Below are positions 47,453 through 55,970 of a stretch of DNA of 64,000 bases, piece by piece; the stretch's first letter is position 1, and every line of letters begins with the position of its first letter. Source of the stretch: Hydractinia symbiolongicarpus (lineage: Eukaryota > Cnidaria > Hydrozoa > Anthoathecata > Hydractiniidae); assembly GCF_029227915.1 (NCBI RefSeq), contig NC_079886.1, forward strand, positions 8,246,001-8,310,000, read 5' to 3'. Made by a program: the position numbers and the translations under genes. The notes beneath the pieces are model-generated. The model made no database searches, had not been told where the DNA came from, and saw only the letters and a list, made by a program, of their open reading frames with translations.

Positions 47453-47495
47453 CTTTCCATATAATAATTCCTGGCCGGAGGATTTCATATTGCTC

Positions 47496-47523
47496 ATTTT
47501 AATACCCGCAAGAGTATTAAAAT
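47496..47523. terminator. Hairpin between the two BRO/KilA-like genes, copy A
   Basis: ATTTTAATA and TATTAAAAT form a perfect 9-bp stem around CCCGCAAGAG. It lies in the 220-bp gap between the upstream gene's end (47672) and the next start (47452). Confidence 0.55.
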
Positions 47524-47631
47524 TATTGGCCGTTTAAGACCTAATCATCTGGCTTAATTTCAGCAAACACATAGCGATAAATCTTGTTAATGATGTGAAA
47601 AATGAAGAAGTTGGGGTCATCAGGGTTATAT

Positions 47632-47663
47632 AATTTTTACTACCCGCGGGAGTAGTAAAAATT
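47632..47663. terminator. Hairpin between the two BRO/KilA-like genes, copy B
   Basis: AATTTTTACTAC and GTAGTAAAAATT form a perfect 12-bp stem around CCGCGGGA. The arm is the same as in the hairpin at 46759-46788, and it lies 9 bases past the stop of the upstream gene. Confidence 0.65.
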
Positions 47664-47671
47664 GTGCCTGC

Positions 47672-48447
47672 TTACGACATAATAATATCAAACATACCTT
47701 CGAATAGCTCCCGTGTATCATCGTCGGGCAATGTGAAATGGCTTAGGTAACAATTATCGGTACAAAGGCAAAGGCAATCGTCTCTGAATCGACACCAAGC
47801 ATGTACGGTATTGGGATCATAACATTCCGGTTTTCTCACCCTCATGTCGAGATACATTGTTTTCAATATATTTACCCTTGTGCTGAGCTGCCTGCGTTGG
47901 CATCGGATTATATAATGTCTATGTATACCCCTCTTTCCATGCTCGTTGGGATCGTTTTTATCAACTACGGAATCATATTGATGTCGACATGGAACATGTG
48001 CCTGTCGTAGCTCCGAGTTGTCTTGCTTAAGGACATCAAAATCATGCTCAAGCATAGATATGGAAATATCCCTTTCCTGAATTGCTGTAGCAAGCTCTTC
48101 CTGTAATCTCTCCACGCCCTTTCCGGCCAACCATTGTGTCAAGGCTACAACCCTAGGCCTTCTTGACTTGACGGCAATTTCGATGGCCTCTCTTAGCGTA
48201 ACGAAGATGTCATGCGGAATTTTCACTCTTCCAAGGGGGTCGGTGCCACCGCCCCCTCCTTCAACCCCACAATTTCCTGCCTTGTTTTCGTTTCCTCGGT
48301 CAAATATTGAAAATTAGACTTGATATTAGCAATAGCCAGAAAACGTCCAAGATCTGCCCTTTTGAAGAGTGGTTGATCTTGCTTGCCAAACAGGGTTTCA
48401 ATGGCTCCTGCGGGTATTGCGTTGAATAGGGTGAGTTGCGACGACAT
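47672..48447 (-). pseudogene. BRO/KilA-like protein, tandem copy 2, one frameshift
   Basis: Starts MSSQLTLFNAIPAGAIETLF at 48447. The first frame ends at 48223 and the rest reads in another frame from about 48226 (KIPHDIFVTLREAIEIAVKS). Then come VVALTQWLAGKGVERLQEEL, a coiled coil, and a C-terminal region with cysteine/histidine residues (HRHYIIRCQRRQLSTR, CYLSHFTLPDDDTRELFEGM) to 47672. The N-terminal 20 residues, the LTQWLAGKGVE block and the coiled coil match copy 1; the C-terminal halves diverge more. Confidence 0.68.
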
Positions 48448-48527
48448 CTTTTTCTTATAAGCAACGTAGGCCGGAGGATTTCATCTTGCTCAATCCAAAA
48501 TTATCCAACTTCTAAGGTGTTCCAATC

Positions 48528-49084
48528 TTACAAAAGGCAGGCATGTTTGGACCTCTTCAGCTCAGATTTGAAATCGTTTCAATCATTGATCAAATTCGTC
48601 TCTTCGTCATTTAGCCTCATATCTGATTTTTCGTGTGGGTACCATAAAAACAGGGCTTTCTTCTGCCTTCTCATATTTTTGGGCAAGGCAGTATATGACT
48701 GCGTTAAGAGCCATAAACTATGCTTTCTGTGCCTACCACTGATAGCAAATTCAAGCAAAGGCTGCCTTTTTTATTGAGGTTTTCGTCCGATATCATGTCA
48801 TCGACAACGAAAAGACTCTCCTCGGCCGCCAATAATGACGACAATTTGGCTATCCATTCAAAAATCTCATTTCCGGGGTCTATCATAAATACATAATCAT
48901 CCCTCCAAGGTGATGCCCTATTTAAATATGTACTGTTCCACCGTATGGTCGGGCATAGGATGACAATATTGTGGAAGTGTCCCTTGTATTTCTTTTCGAG
49001 GAGGTTCAAAGCACGTTGTGTCTTGCCACAAGACGTCGCGCCGGTGAAGATTGCCGTATGTGGATCTCTTATGACATCCAACAT
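48528..49084 (-). pseudogene. Genome-packaging ATPase (FtsK/HerA, A32-like), one frameshift
   Basis: Starts MLDVIRDPHTAIFTGATSC at 49084. Walker A is GATSCGKT, and FVVDDMISDE is a Walker B-like segment. A one-base shift in the A-run near 48775 ends this frame at 48704; another frame continues with AISGRHRKHSLWLLTQSYT and KKALFLWYPHE to a stop at 48528. In virus-like elements this enzyme pumps DNA into the capsid. Length and motif order fit the Polinton family. Confidence 0.82.
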
Positions 49085-49090
49085 TTTATT

Positions 49091-49582
49091 TTAATAATTC
49101 GACCACTTTCGATTGTGAGTTTTCGGATATACCCCAAAGCATGACCCACATACCCATGTACCCCCGTGGTTATTCATCAAGGACCCCCAGCAGGCAGGGC
49201 AGGGCTTAGTCCTCGAGCCTTGTATTTGAGGGGTGGTGTAGTATTTTAATTTACCTTGCAGGCATTGCAAGGCATTGCAGTACCTTTTAACAAGTAGTTC
49301 CTTCCCCGGGCTCTTCCCGATAAGTTCGATATATTTGGGTATAATGCTATATGTGAGTATATCATACAGGATTAAGTAGTTTTCAAGTCCCCGAATTTCT
49401 GCATCAAAAGCAGGGGGGTCAAGCTTATATTCAACTTCCCTGATATCTCTATTTGCTACAGCCCGCCTTTTTTTAGTTTTATCAAGGCATTCTATGCAAC
49501 TTTTACTTCGACCATTGCCCCTAATTTTAAATTTGTGTGGCGGTAATATATTTTTGCATACCCTACAACATTTGATATTCAT
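49091..49582 (-). CDS. Zinc-binding protein, unrecognised
   Basis: An intact frame of 163 codons. N-terminus MNIKCCRVCKNILPPHKFKI plus CIEC makes one CxxC pair set, and the C-terminus has CPACWGSLMNNHGG then WVCGSCFGVYP, a second zinc ribbon. The middle is helical (YLILYDILTYSIIPKYIELI). The N-terminal pattern (C..CK..L....FKIRG) recurs in the neighbouring HNH gene (CKCWGCKHYLSLDNFRIRG), so the two share a domain. It ends 6 bases from the ATPase start and begins 17 bases after the HNH gene. One of the few unbroken genes in the element. Confidence 0.62.
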   Translation of the reverse strand: MNIKCCRVCKNILPPHKFKIRGNGRSKSCIECLDKTKKRRAVANRDIREVEYKLDPPAFDAEIRGLENYLILYDILTYSIIPKYIELIGKSPGKELLVKRYCNALQCLQGKLKYYTTPQIQGSRTKPCPACWGSLMNNHGGTWVCGSCFGVYPKTHNRKWSNY

Positions 49583-49599
49583 TTTATTGTTTATGGTGA

Positions 49600-50241
49600 C
49601 TATTGCGATACATATCGGTTACCTTTGGCTATATTTTCGCTTGCCCACATGGGTTGTGTATTGGTATAGTCTAGTCTTTTCACCACCTCGGCAGGCGAAG
49701 AATCATCCCCATGTTCCCTATATTTAATTGGCACCTTGTGATCAATATGCCACTCCCCATGGTTGTCCCAGGTCATACCCTCAACAAACTGGTCCTCAAT
49801 ATGGGCCTGCAGTGTAGCGATATCACACCCGATATATTCCCAGGAACTTAGCTCCTTGTTTCCCTTTAGAGCGTAGCGGGTTTGGTTTCCTTCGGTACCA
49901 ACCAGATGACCGGAAGGATCACATATAGGGCATTGATGCATTAGCTTTTCATGGTGGCAATACCGACTTCCCCCACAATCCCTACAAATAGCCCTTACCC
50001 TTTGATGGGGGCAAATTTGGCTACCTTTGCAGTCTTTACAGGTGGATCTCTGTCTTTGATGGGAGCATATTTGACTTCCCCCGCATTCTTTATCCGGGGA
50101 TTTGATATATGTCTTTGTCAGTTGACCTCTGATTCTAAAATTGTCTAAAGAAAGATAGTGTTTGCATCCCCAACATTTACATTTTCCTTCCATATTGACT
50201 CGTTTTTGTCCTTGCGACAAACACGTGTTTTTACCGGACAT
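49600..50241 (-). CDS. HNH nuclease with Cys/His zinc repeats
   Basis: An intact frame of 213 codons starting MSGKNTCLSQGQKRVNMEGK. After a CxxC domain come three repeats of the type CGGSQICSHQRQRSTCKDC, then CHHEKLMHQCPIC. The C-terminal half has WHIDHKVPI, the core of an HNH endonuclease, and PMWASENIAKGN. HNH enzymes cut DNA and are common in mobile elements and large viruses. The Cys/His repeats resemble EsV-1-7-type zinc motifs. The ATG abuts the stop of the upstream 37-residue gene (TAAATG). A later start, MEGKCKCWGC at 50193, is possible. Confidence 0.75.
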   Translation of the reverse strand: MSGKNTCLSQGQKRVNMEGKCKCWGCKHYLSLDNFRIRGQLTKTYIKSPDKECGGSQICSHQRQRSTCKDCKGSQICPHQRVRAICRDCGGSRYCHHEKLMHQCPICDPSGHLVGTEGNQTRYALKGNKELSSWEYIGCDIATLQAHIEDQFVEGMTWDNHGEWHIDHKVPIKYREHGDDSSPAEVVKRLDYTNTQPMWASENIAKGNRYVSQ

Positions 50242-50355
50242 TTATTTTGGAGCTATTAATGATTTTTCGTACGACCCCTGCTTGATCGCGTATTCATCGA
50301 ACAGTATCGCTGCACTCATATACCCGGCTAGTTTCAAACCATCTTCCAAGTCCAT
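50242..50355 (-). CDS. 37-residue small Polinton protein
   Basis: Reads MDLEDGLKLAGYMSAAILFD, ending KSLIAPK. Its stop (50242-50244) touches the HNH start at 50241, and its ATG is 1 base after the stop of the next upstream small gene. The tight packing and sensible sequence support a real gene despite its size. It may be a small virion or membrane-associated protein. Confidence 0.5.
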   Translation of the reverse strand: MDLEDGLKLAGYMSAAILFDEYAIKQGSYEKSLIAPK

Positions 50356-50356
50356 T

Positions 50357-50491
50357 TTAGCCCCCTAGGGCTTTCTCTCCACCCATAGCTATGAGAATTG
50401 CGTATAAGACGAGCCTGACAGACTCCCACAGGGCATAAATAATCATGGTCTCTTTTGGTCCCATGTTTTTATCATGTTTGTTTGTTGCCAT
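50357..50491 (-). CDS. 44-residue small membrane protein
   Basis: Reads MATNKHDKNMGPKETMIIYA, then a hydrophobic helix (LVLYAILIAMGG). It begins 10 bases after the stop of the gene at 51017-50502 and ends 1 base before the next ATG. Single-pass membrane topology is likely. No family recognised. Confidence 0.5.
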   Translation of the reverse strand: MATNKHDKNMGPKETMIIYALWESVRLVLYAILIAMGGEKALGG

Positions 50492-50501
50492 TTATTAGGT
50501 G

Positions 50502-51017
50502 TCAATTTTTGTCAAGTAGTGGGGCTAAACACCTACCAATACTACAGTATAAGAGGATCCCAAGGTCTGTCAGGCTATCCCTTATAATGGGATCTTCCTC
50601 GATGTCCCTTCGCAGCTCCTCAACACTGTCTATGTCCACAAAATTCCCTATCATGCTGGTATATAGGCTTATAACATGGGTGGACAGTGCTTTTGCTGTC
50701 TTCTCCCCTTTTTCTTGTAATTCACGTTGAAGGTACTCTGTATGTACCTTATCGACAGTCTCCTCCGGAGCCTTGTCGACAAACTCTTCTGTGCACTTCT
50801 TTGGCAAAAGATGCCCTTTACCTTTACGAAGAACCTCTTTTAAAATTTGGCGTTTATCGATTGGCTTTTCAATATTTTCATATTCTGCGGAGGTGGCATT
50901 GTCGAATACTTGTGCAATGTCGGACATCTTTATTAGAAGTCGTCTATAACGAAAATGTATGTAGGTAATCAGGGCATATGGAAGTAGTATAGCAATATAT
51001 AAGCATGCCTCCACCAT
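50502..51017 (-). CDS. Polinton conserved hypothetical protein
   Basis: An intact frame of 171 codons. A membrane-like N-terminus (LYIAILLPYALITYI) precedes MSDIAQVFDNATSAEYENIE, which may be the true start at 50927. The rest is helical and charged (KPIDKRQILKEVLRKGKGHL, EEDPIIRDSLTDLG). From memory a protein with the block EKPIDKRQILKEV occurs in cnidarian Polintons; its role is unknown. First gene of a compact minus-strand cluster running to 49091. Confidence 0.62.
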   Translation of the reverse strand: MVEACLYIAILLPYALITYIHFRYRRLLIKMSDIAQVFDNATSAEYENIEKPIDKRQILKEVLRKGKGHLLPKKCTEEFVDKAPEETVDKVHTEYLQRELQEKGEKTAKALSTHVISLYTSMIGNFVDIDSVEELRRDIEEDPIIRDSLTDLGILLYCSIGRCLAPLLDKN

Positions 51018-51069
51018 TTTATTTCCCTGTAGACGCTAATCGGTAATGACCTCTAGCAAACGTTGAAAT

Positions 51070-54000
51070 TTAATCGGGTTGCACGATCTGCTTAGCATCC
51101 GCCCTGTTAAGGGCTAATTTGTTCACTTTTTGGGTATAGATTTGGTGGTTCTTATTTTGGATTAAGATGTGGCTTTTGTATATGTCAACGCCCTCTTCCA
51201 GACATCGTTGATATTCATCAAAGGTTATCGACTTCTTGGTGACACACCTCTTCACGCCCTTCGCTTTTCGATCACCGCCTTCCTTGGTAAGGTTCCTATA
51301 GGTATAGAGTTTGGCCCTCAGGGTGATAAACTCTGTCATTATTTTACCACCCAATTCATCCTTCATCAGACCCCCAACCTTCTTGTTTTTCCCTATAGGT
51401 AGAGGTCTCCCATCATCTGCATTATACCCACTTGTATCGAAGCGTGCTTCAACGTCCTGTGCAATATCCTCATAAAAGTCGTGGGTTCGTATATGGTACG
51501 AATGAGTCCGTGTCCATATAGAAGATCCGCAGCTTGCTACCATATTTTGACTGCATATATTCGTAATGGAACTCATACATAACCATTTTTACTATATATA
51601 CAGGTTTGTTCATCTTGACCTCTGTTTTACCCATCTCTACACCTAGGAGGTGCTTGCTAACCCGATTTACACCCTTGACATTCTGCTTCATTACAAGCTT
51701 CGTGTACTTCTCCTCATTAATGACCAGCTGGATGTTGCGGTGGTTCCGGATATTCTCCATCGTCTTGCTAAATACACTTAAATTCATGAGTTTATAAAAC
51801 TCGAACTCGTTTTTGGCAGCCGTTCTCAACCTTGTGTTGTGATCGATGTACCCCTTCAGTCATATCTTCTGGTTAAACCGGATGACTCTGTGCACTTTTT
51901 TGAGCTCAAGCCCTTGTTTTATAGCCTCATGAAGGGCTTTGATATGCACCACATATCGACGTTTATCACTCAGATTCGGGACCAGCTTCTCAACCTTATG
52001 TACCATCTTGTGTTTGGGTAGGAACGGTAGCTCATTATGTTTATCGTGTAACTCCTTCGGGTAATCGATATCTACCTCTAAAATGTACTCATGTTTGTTC
52101 CCTTCAACGAGCTTACCAATCTGCCTTTCTGTGAAGGACTCAACATTCCGAATCCATTTATAACCATCTGTTGGTAGGTCCGAACACATTGCATAGCCAT
52201 ATAGGTTGTTCGCATCGAGGTACTAGAGGTAGGAGGATTCAACCCCTAGATCGTACTGGTCTTCCATTTATTTGTTATTTGCTTTGGCATAACGATGTAC
52301 AGCTTGGACTATACCTCCACGGATACCTTTTTCAAACATCAGGAGCATATCGCGGTCTGTGAGAAGCTCTAGTTTGATTCCGGTATATTTCAGTGCTGCA
52401 TTCCATGCTAGGTCAGTTGCGCTGTAGAAGTGTGCAGGGTCAAGGCTGTAGTTGTCCAAGCAGACGCCTCGAAACGTCTATGGTAAGGTAGATGTCATGG
52501 TAGTTCCCAATGGTGACGTTATCACCCCTCGGGGTAATGACATCCCATTTTAGTATAGGTATTGTCCCTGTCGCTGATGCCCTTCATATTCAGCTTGCTA
52601 TAGAACGCATTCTTGGGAAGTCGCTTCAACTCTTCGAATCGCTGCCATTCATTCATGTCATCATATGGGTATACGCCTTTTCTCAGCATCAGTCTGAAGA
52701 CATCATCTTTGTCGATAAATTTGGCAATTGATGATACATTTGCTTTACCTGGTCCCGATTAAGCTGCTTGGTGGTACTCGTTGATTCACAATTTTTACAC
52801 CAAAACTTTGCCTCATATGCAACGTCTATGCTCTGGAATTCTAGACAGGTATTGGCACACCGTTGACATTTCATATCAACAGCGTTTGTTCCAATGAGAT
52901 TGCTTGCTAATTTATCCAGGCTAGATGGCATGAGTCGACAATAAACCTGATTTCGATTGTCTTGTACTTCTCGCCATCACCAGATCCCATCCAACGGGTA
53001 CCTTAATTTTAACGTTGAAAGAGATGTACTTCTTGGTGTTTTCAGCAATACAGCCAATGTCCTGTGTATTATATTATTCACCCAGTTCCCTTATAAACAG
53101 ATAGGCGTCATACCCTGAAAGGTTGTGGAATATCACGGGTATATTGCTGGGTATCTTGTGTATCAGATTACAGCTATTATGCGCTGCACCTCCATATAGC
53201 CTAGTATAGTGGCAATGGTCCCTGACATCGAAGGGTTTTAGGCAGATATGGAGTTTCGATGCCTCAACATGTTCTCTTTTTAGGATCTCCGTTAGGGGCT
53301 TCGTGTCCTGCTGGGGGTAGGTATTATATAGTCTTTTAACCTCATTCTCCGGATGATTGACAAAGCGGGTAACGCAGTTCTTGCCGCGGTACACCGTTAG
53401 GGGATCTGGTACATCCCCATAAGCAAGTGTTCTATAGGTACACCATCCAGAAAGTACGTGCTTGCTCAGAGTTTTAGTGTTCGTCCCTCTGGCATCCTCT
53501 TCCATTGGTATTAATAAGCTTTCAAAGTCGACATATATCGGCAAAGACTTTCAAAGTCGGCAAACATCGTATCCAGCATATCATCTACGTTGCTACCCTG
53601 AAATAATGAGGCCATATTACTATGGAAGGCCTTATTCTCATCCTCATACTCTTTGGTTCCCTCTATTGGCTTCCTCCAATGTATCCATAGCGACAGCTGT
53701 ATCTTTGCTGACCCCATATCTTCTAACTGCCCCCGTCGACGTCTGCTCCTCCTATACCGGGAATCCGGAAACTTTGGAAGGTCCTATGGTTTTATGGTCT
53801 TATGTTCCTGAGGCGTGAAGTCGTTTCCCGGCTGTTCATGTAGATAGTCTTCCTTGGCCTCTTATTCTACATAATCATGGAGCGTAGGCCTTGTGTTGGT
53901 TGCCCTGCCATATAATCACATAAACGTACGTTTAAGGGTCGCATATGCACCCCTGACACCCTCTTTTATAGGCTTTGGGACGGCATCAACCAGTCAGTTG

Positions 54001-54311
54001 TACCATTCCCGCGTCTTGGTCTCAACAATCGATCGATTTTGCGACAGCTCCTGGTTCTCGAGGACGTCCATCTCAGATGGGTGCAATACCCAGCTATGCC
54101 ATTCCCTGACTTTACCCTCTATAGCTGGATGGGTCTTGGCCATCTCCTGTCTGTCGAAGACGTCCATATCCTCTGATGTTATAGATCTGACCTGTTTCTG
54201 TGATACATTCTCCAACAAGTCATTTAATTCAGCTTTACGTAACCTATAATACCCTGTTAAACCACGACCTTTTGCAATATCACGTAACTGTTTGACCGTA
54301 TGTGATTCCAT
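51070..54311 (-). pseudogene. Protein-primed DNA polymerase B, multiply broken
   Basis: Starts in the right inverted repeat at 54311 with the SAP-like MESHTVKQLRDIAKG. Pieces in order: 54311-53994 (N-terminus); 53717-53511; 53544-53074 with YVDFESLLIPM (exonuclease start) and FHNLSGYDAYLFIRELG; 52931-52689 with CQRC and CKNC zinc pairs; 52459-52268 with LLTDRDMLLMFEKGIRGGI (palm); 52189-51860; 51829-51470 with YMDTDSF (catalytic motif C); and the C-terminal piece to 51070. The order is that of Polinton polymerases. Several frameshifts and stops separate the pieces, so no active enzyme is encoded, though key catalytic blocks are still readable. Confidence 0.85.
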
Positions 54312-54587
54312 TCTCTCCCTTTATTATATAGAATTTTTGCATTGTCGGAAGATTTCATTCTGCTCAAAAACTAACACAGTTATTTAGGGAATCCCCATCT
54401 TTACTGCGCATGCGTTGATTTTTTGATGAATATTAGTATCATTAGTGAAATTCCCCTTTGACTCATTTGTTGTATGATAGGGACTTCACCTTGATATGCA
54501 TGACTAAGCACTGCATGATAGAGATTTGTTGTGACGTCATTGTATTGTGCGCACGCGACTGTGCTAGAACATACATTTTCCTATCTC
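54213..54587 (-). repeat. Polinton right inverted terminal repeat
   Basis: The inverse of the left repeat. Its inner part holds the polymerase start codon (54311) and a TATATAATAA box (54320-54330, minus); its outer end CCTATCTC abuts TGGGTAA at 54588-54594. The middle differs from the left copy, so the two repeats have diverged since insertion or have different central segments. Confidence 0.9.
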
Positions 54588-54594
54588 TGGGTAA
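54588..54594. repeat. Polinton target duplication, right copy (TGGGTAA)
   Basis: Identical to 39479-39485 outside the left end, defining the insertion. Confidence 0.85.
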
Positions 54595-55231
54595 AACAGT
54601 TGTAACTCAGAAGGCCATAAGAGGTCATAAGAGGAATGCTTTTCAAATTTTCTCTGACAGAAAATACCTGTATACTTTATTATATTAGCGGGATTACCTG
54701 TAAAAATAAGGGCTAGAAGAGAGGTGGGAATATCAGGGACGCGAAATTATATTTTTTTAATGCCTAAAATATTAAGCATAGATGCAGCGGACAAAAATAA
54801 TTATATGCAAGATTATATATTTAATTCTTTCAGAACATGATTATATTCTCCATATTGTCCCCGTTTCACAAAAAATCACGGTCCTAAAATCTTGGCCGTT
54901 TTCTTTTTTTGACTAACGCGATTTGTAACAGGCGGACGCGGTAATTGTCAAATGGGCTTCGCTTCGGCCCTTTGACGTCTGGACTTAATACAAAGACAGT
55001 AAAAATATTTGTCTCGCTTCAGACACCTCACTTTCAAAGCTTTTGTCCTACGTGGTGCATTTAAAATTTCCGTGCAATCTTTTATTGTCTTAGTGTATTT
55101 TTCTTTCTTTTTTTAAAGAATCTTAAGTTTCCCCTGAAATACTAGTTTAGGAATCCTTTTTAATAATAGTAAATCTTAAAATAGTTTAGACGCAGGTTAG
55201 ACATGAATAAAATTTTTTATTCGCTTGATCG

Positions 55232-55280
55232 GGTGATTTACCCCGATCGGGGGACAGTCACCCGATCGGGGAAAGATCCC
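55232..55280. repeat. CCCGATCGGGG palindrome cluster
   Basis: The word CCCGATCGGGG occurs twice, around 55243 and 55260, with a related GATCGGGTGA just before. Each is nearly self-complementary and the pair can fold together. Confidence 0.55.
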
Positions 55281-55565
55281 GTACTGGCAACCGACCACGC
55301 GAGATTTGATTTAATAGAAAATAAAATATTAGCTAGCTGAAGGTAGACCTAGCTGGGTAAGTAAGTTTTATAAAAGTGAGCATTATAAAATTTTATTCAA
55401 TTTTATCATAAACGTGACCAATTTTATATGTTGCATCATAACTGTATTAACATGTTTTTTGTGACGCCTTTTTAAAATTTCTAACTCCAGCCGTTAGTTG
55501 CTTTAAATTGCAGGCGCCTCCTCTTCATGCTTCGTCTCACGCACAAATAACTAGCTATATAATTA

Positions 55566-55970
55566 CCTCTGAGCGTCAGGATATGCATTAAAGAAGTCTT
55601 TATGCCCTAATCGTCAAGGGCATCAACATATCCTGAGCATCAGGCACATGCTAATAATTAGATACTGATGTTTACATTTGTACCCTGAGCGTCAGATGTA
55701 TGAAAAAACTAAGATGCCCTGAGTGTCAGGAGCATCAACATGTCCTGAGTGTCAGGCACATGTTTCCTCATCAAGTATATAATAGTTACAGTTGGAATGA
55801 CCTGAGCGTTAGACGCATGTTTTCTATTCAAGATTCAAGTGCATGCTTAAGTTGTTTATTGTCAGGCGCATTTCAATGAGCGTCAGGTTTGTTCCCAATT
55901 TCGCAGAATAAAAAAATAGGGTGAATACATGAATTGGGTAAATACATGAATAGATGTCCTGAGCATCAAG
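55566..55970. repeat. Field of CCTGAGCGTCAGG palindromes
   Basis: At least eight variants of CCTGAGC(G/A)TCAGG, several followed by CACATG or CGCATG, are spread irregularly over 400 bp. Each is a 5-bp stem (CCTGA/TCAGG) around a three-base loop. Spacing is irregular, so this is not a simple tandem repeat. Confidence 0.7.

Larger units (their letters stand above)
39486..54587. mobile_element. Polinton/Maverick, 15.1 kb, both ends and target duplication intact
   Basis: Self-synthesising DNA transposon related to eukaryotic dsDNA viruses. The ends are inverted repeats of about 375 bp starting GAGATAG and flanked by TGGGTAA. The diagnostic genes are present: protein-primed DNA polymerase B (54311-51070 minus), retroviral-type integrase (45763-46699 plus), packaging ATPase (49084-48528 minus) and double-jelly-roll major capsid protein (44169-45393 plus). 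No adenain-like protease was found. Compact spacing and overlapping gene ends contrast with the host DNA around it. Most long genes are broken by stops or frameshifts, so this copy cannot move by itself. Confidence 0.93.

Noticed and set aside
52171-52362. Plus-strand frames across the polymerase region
   Set aside because: Shadows of the broken minus-strand polymerase gene; none has protein-like features.
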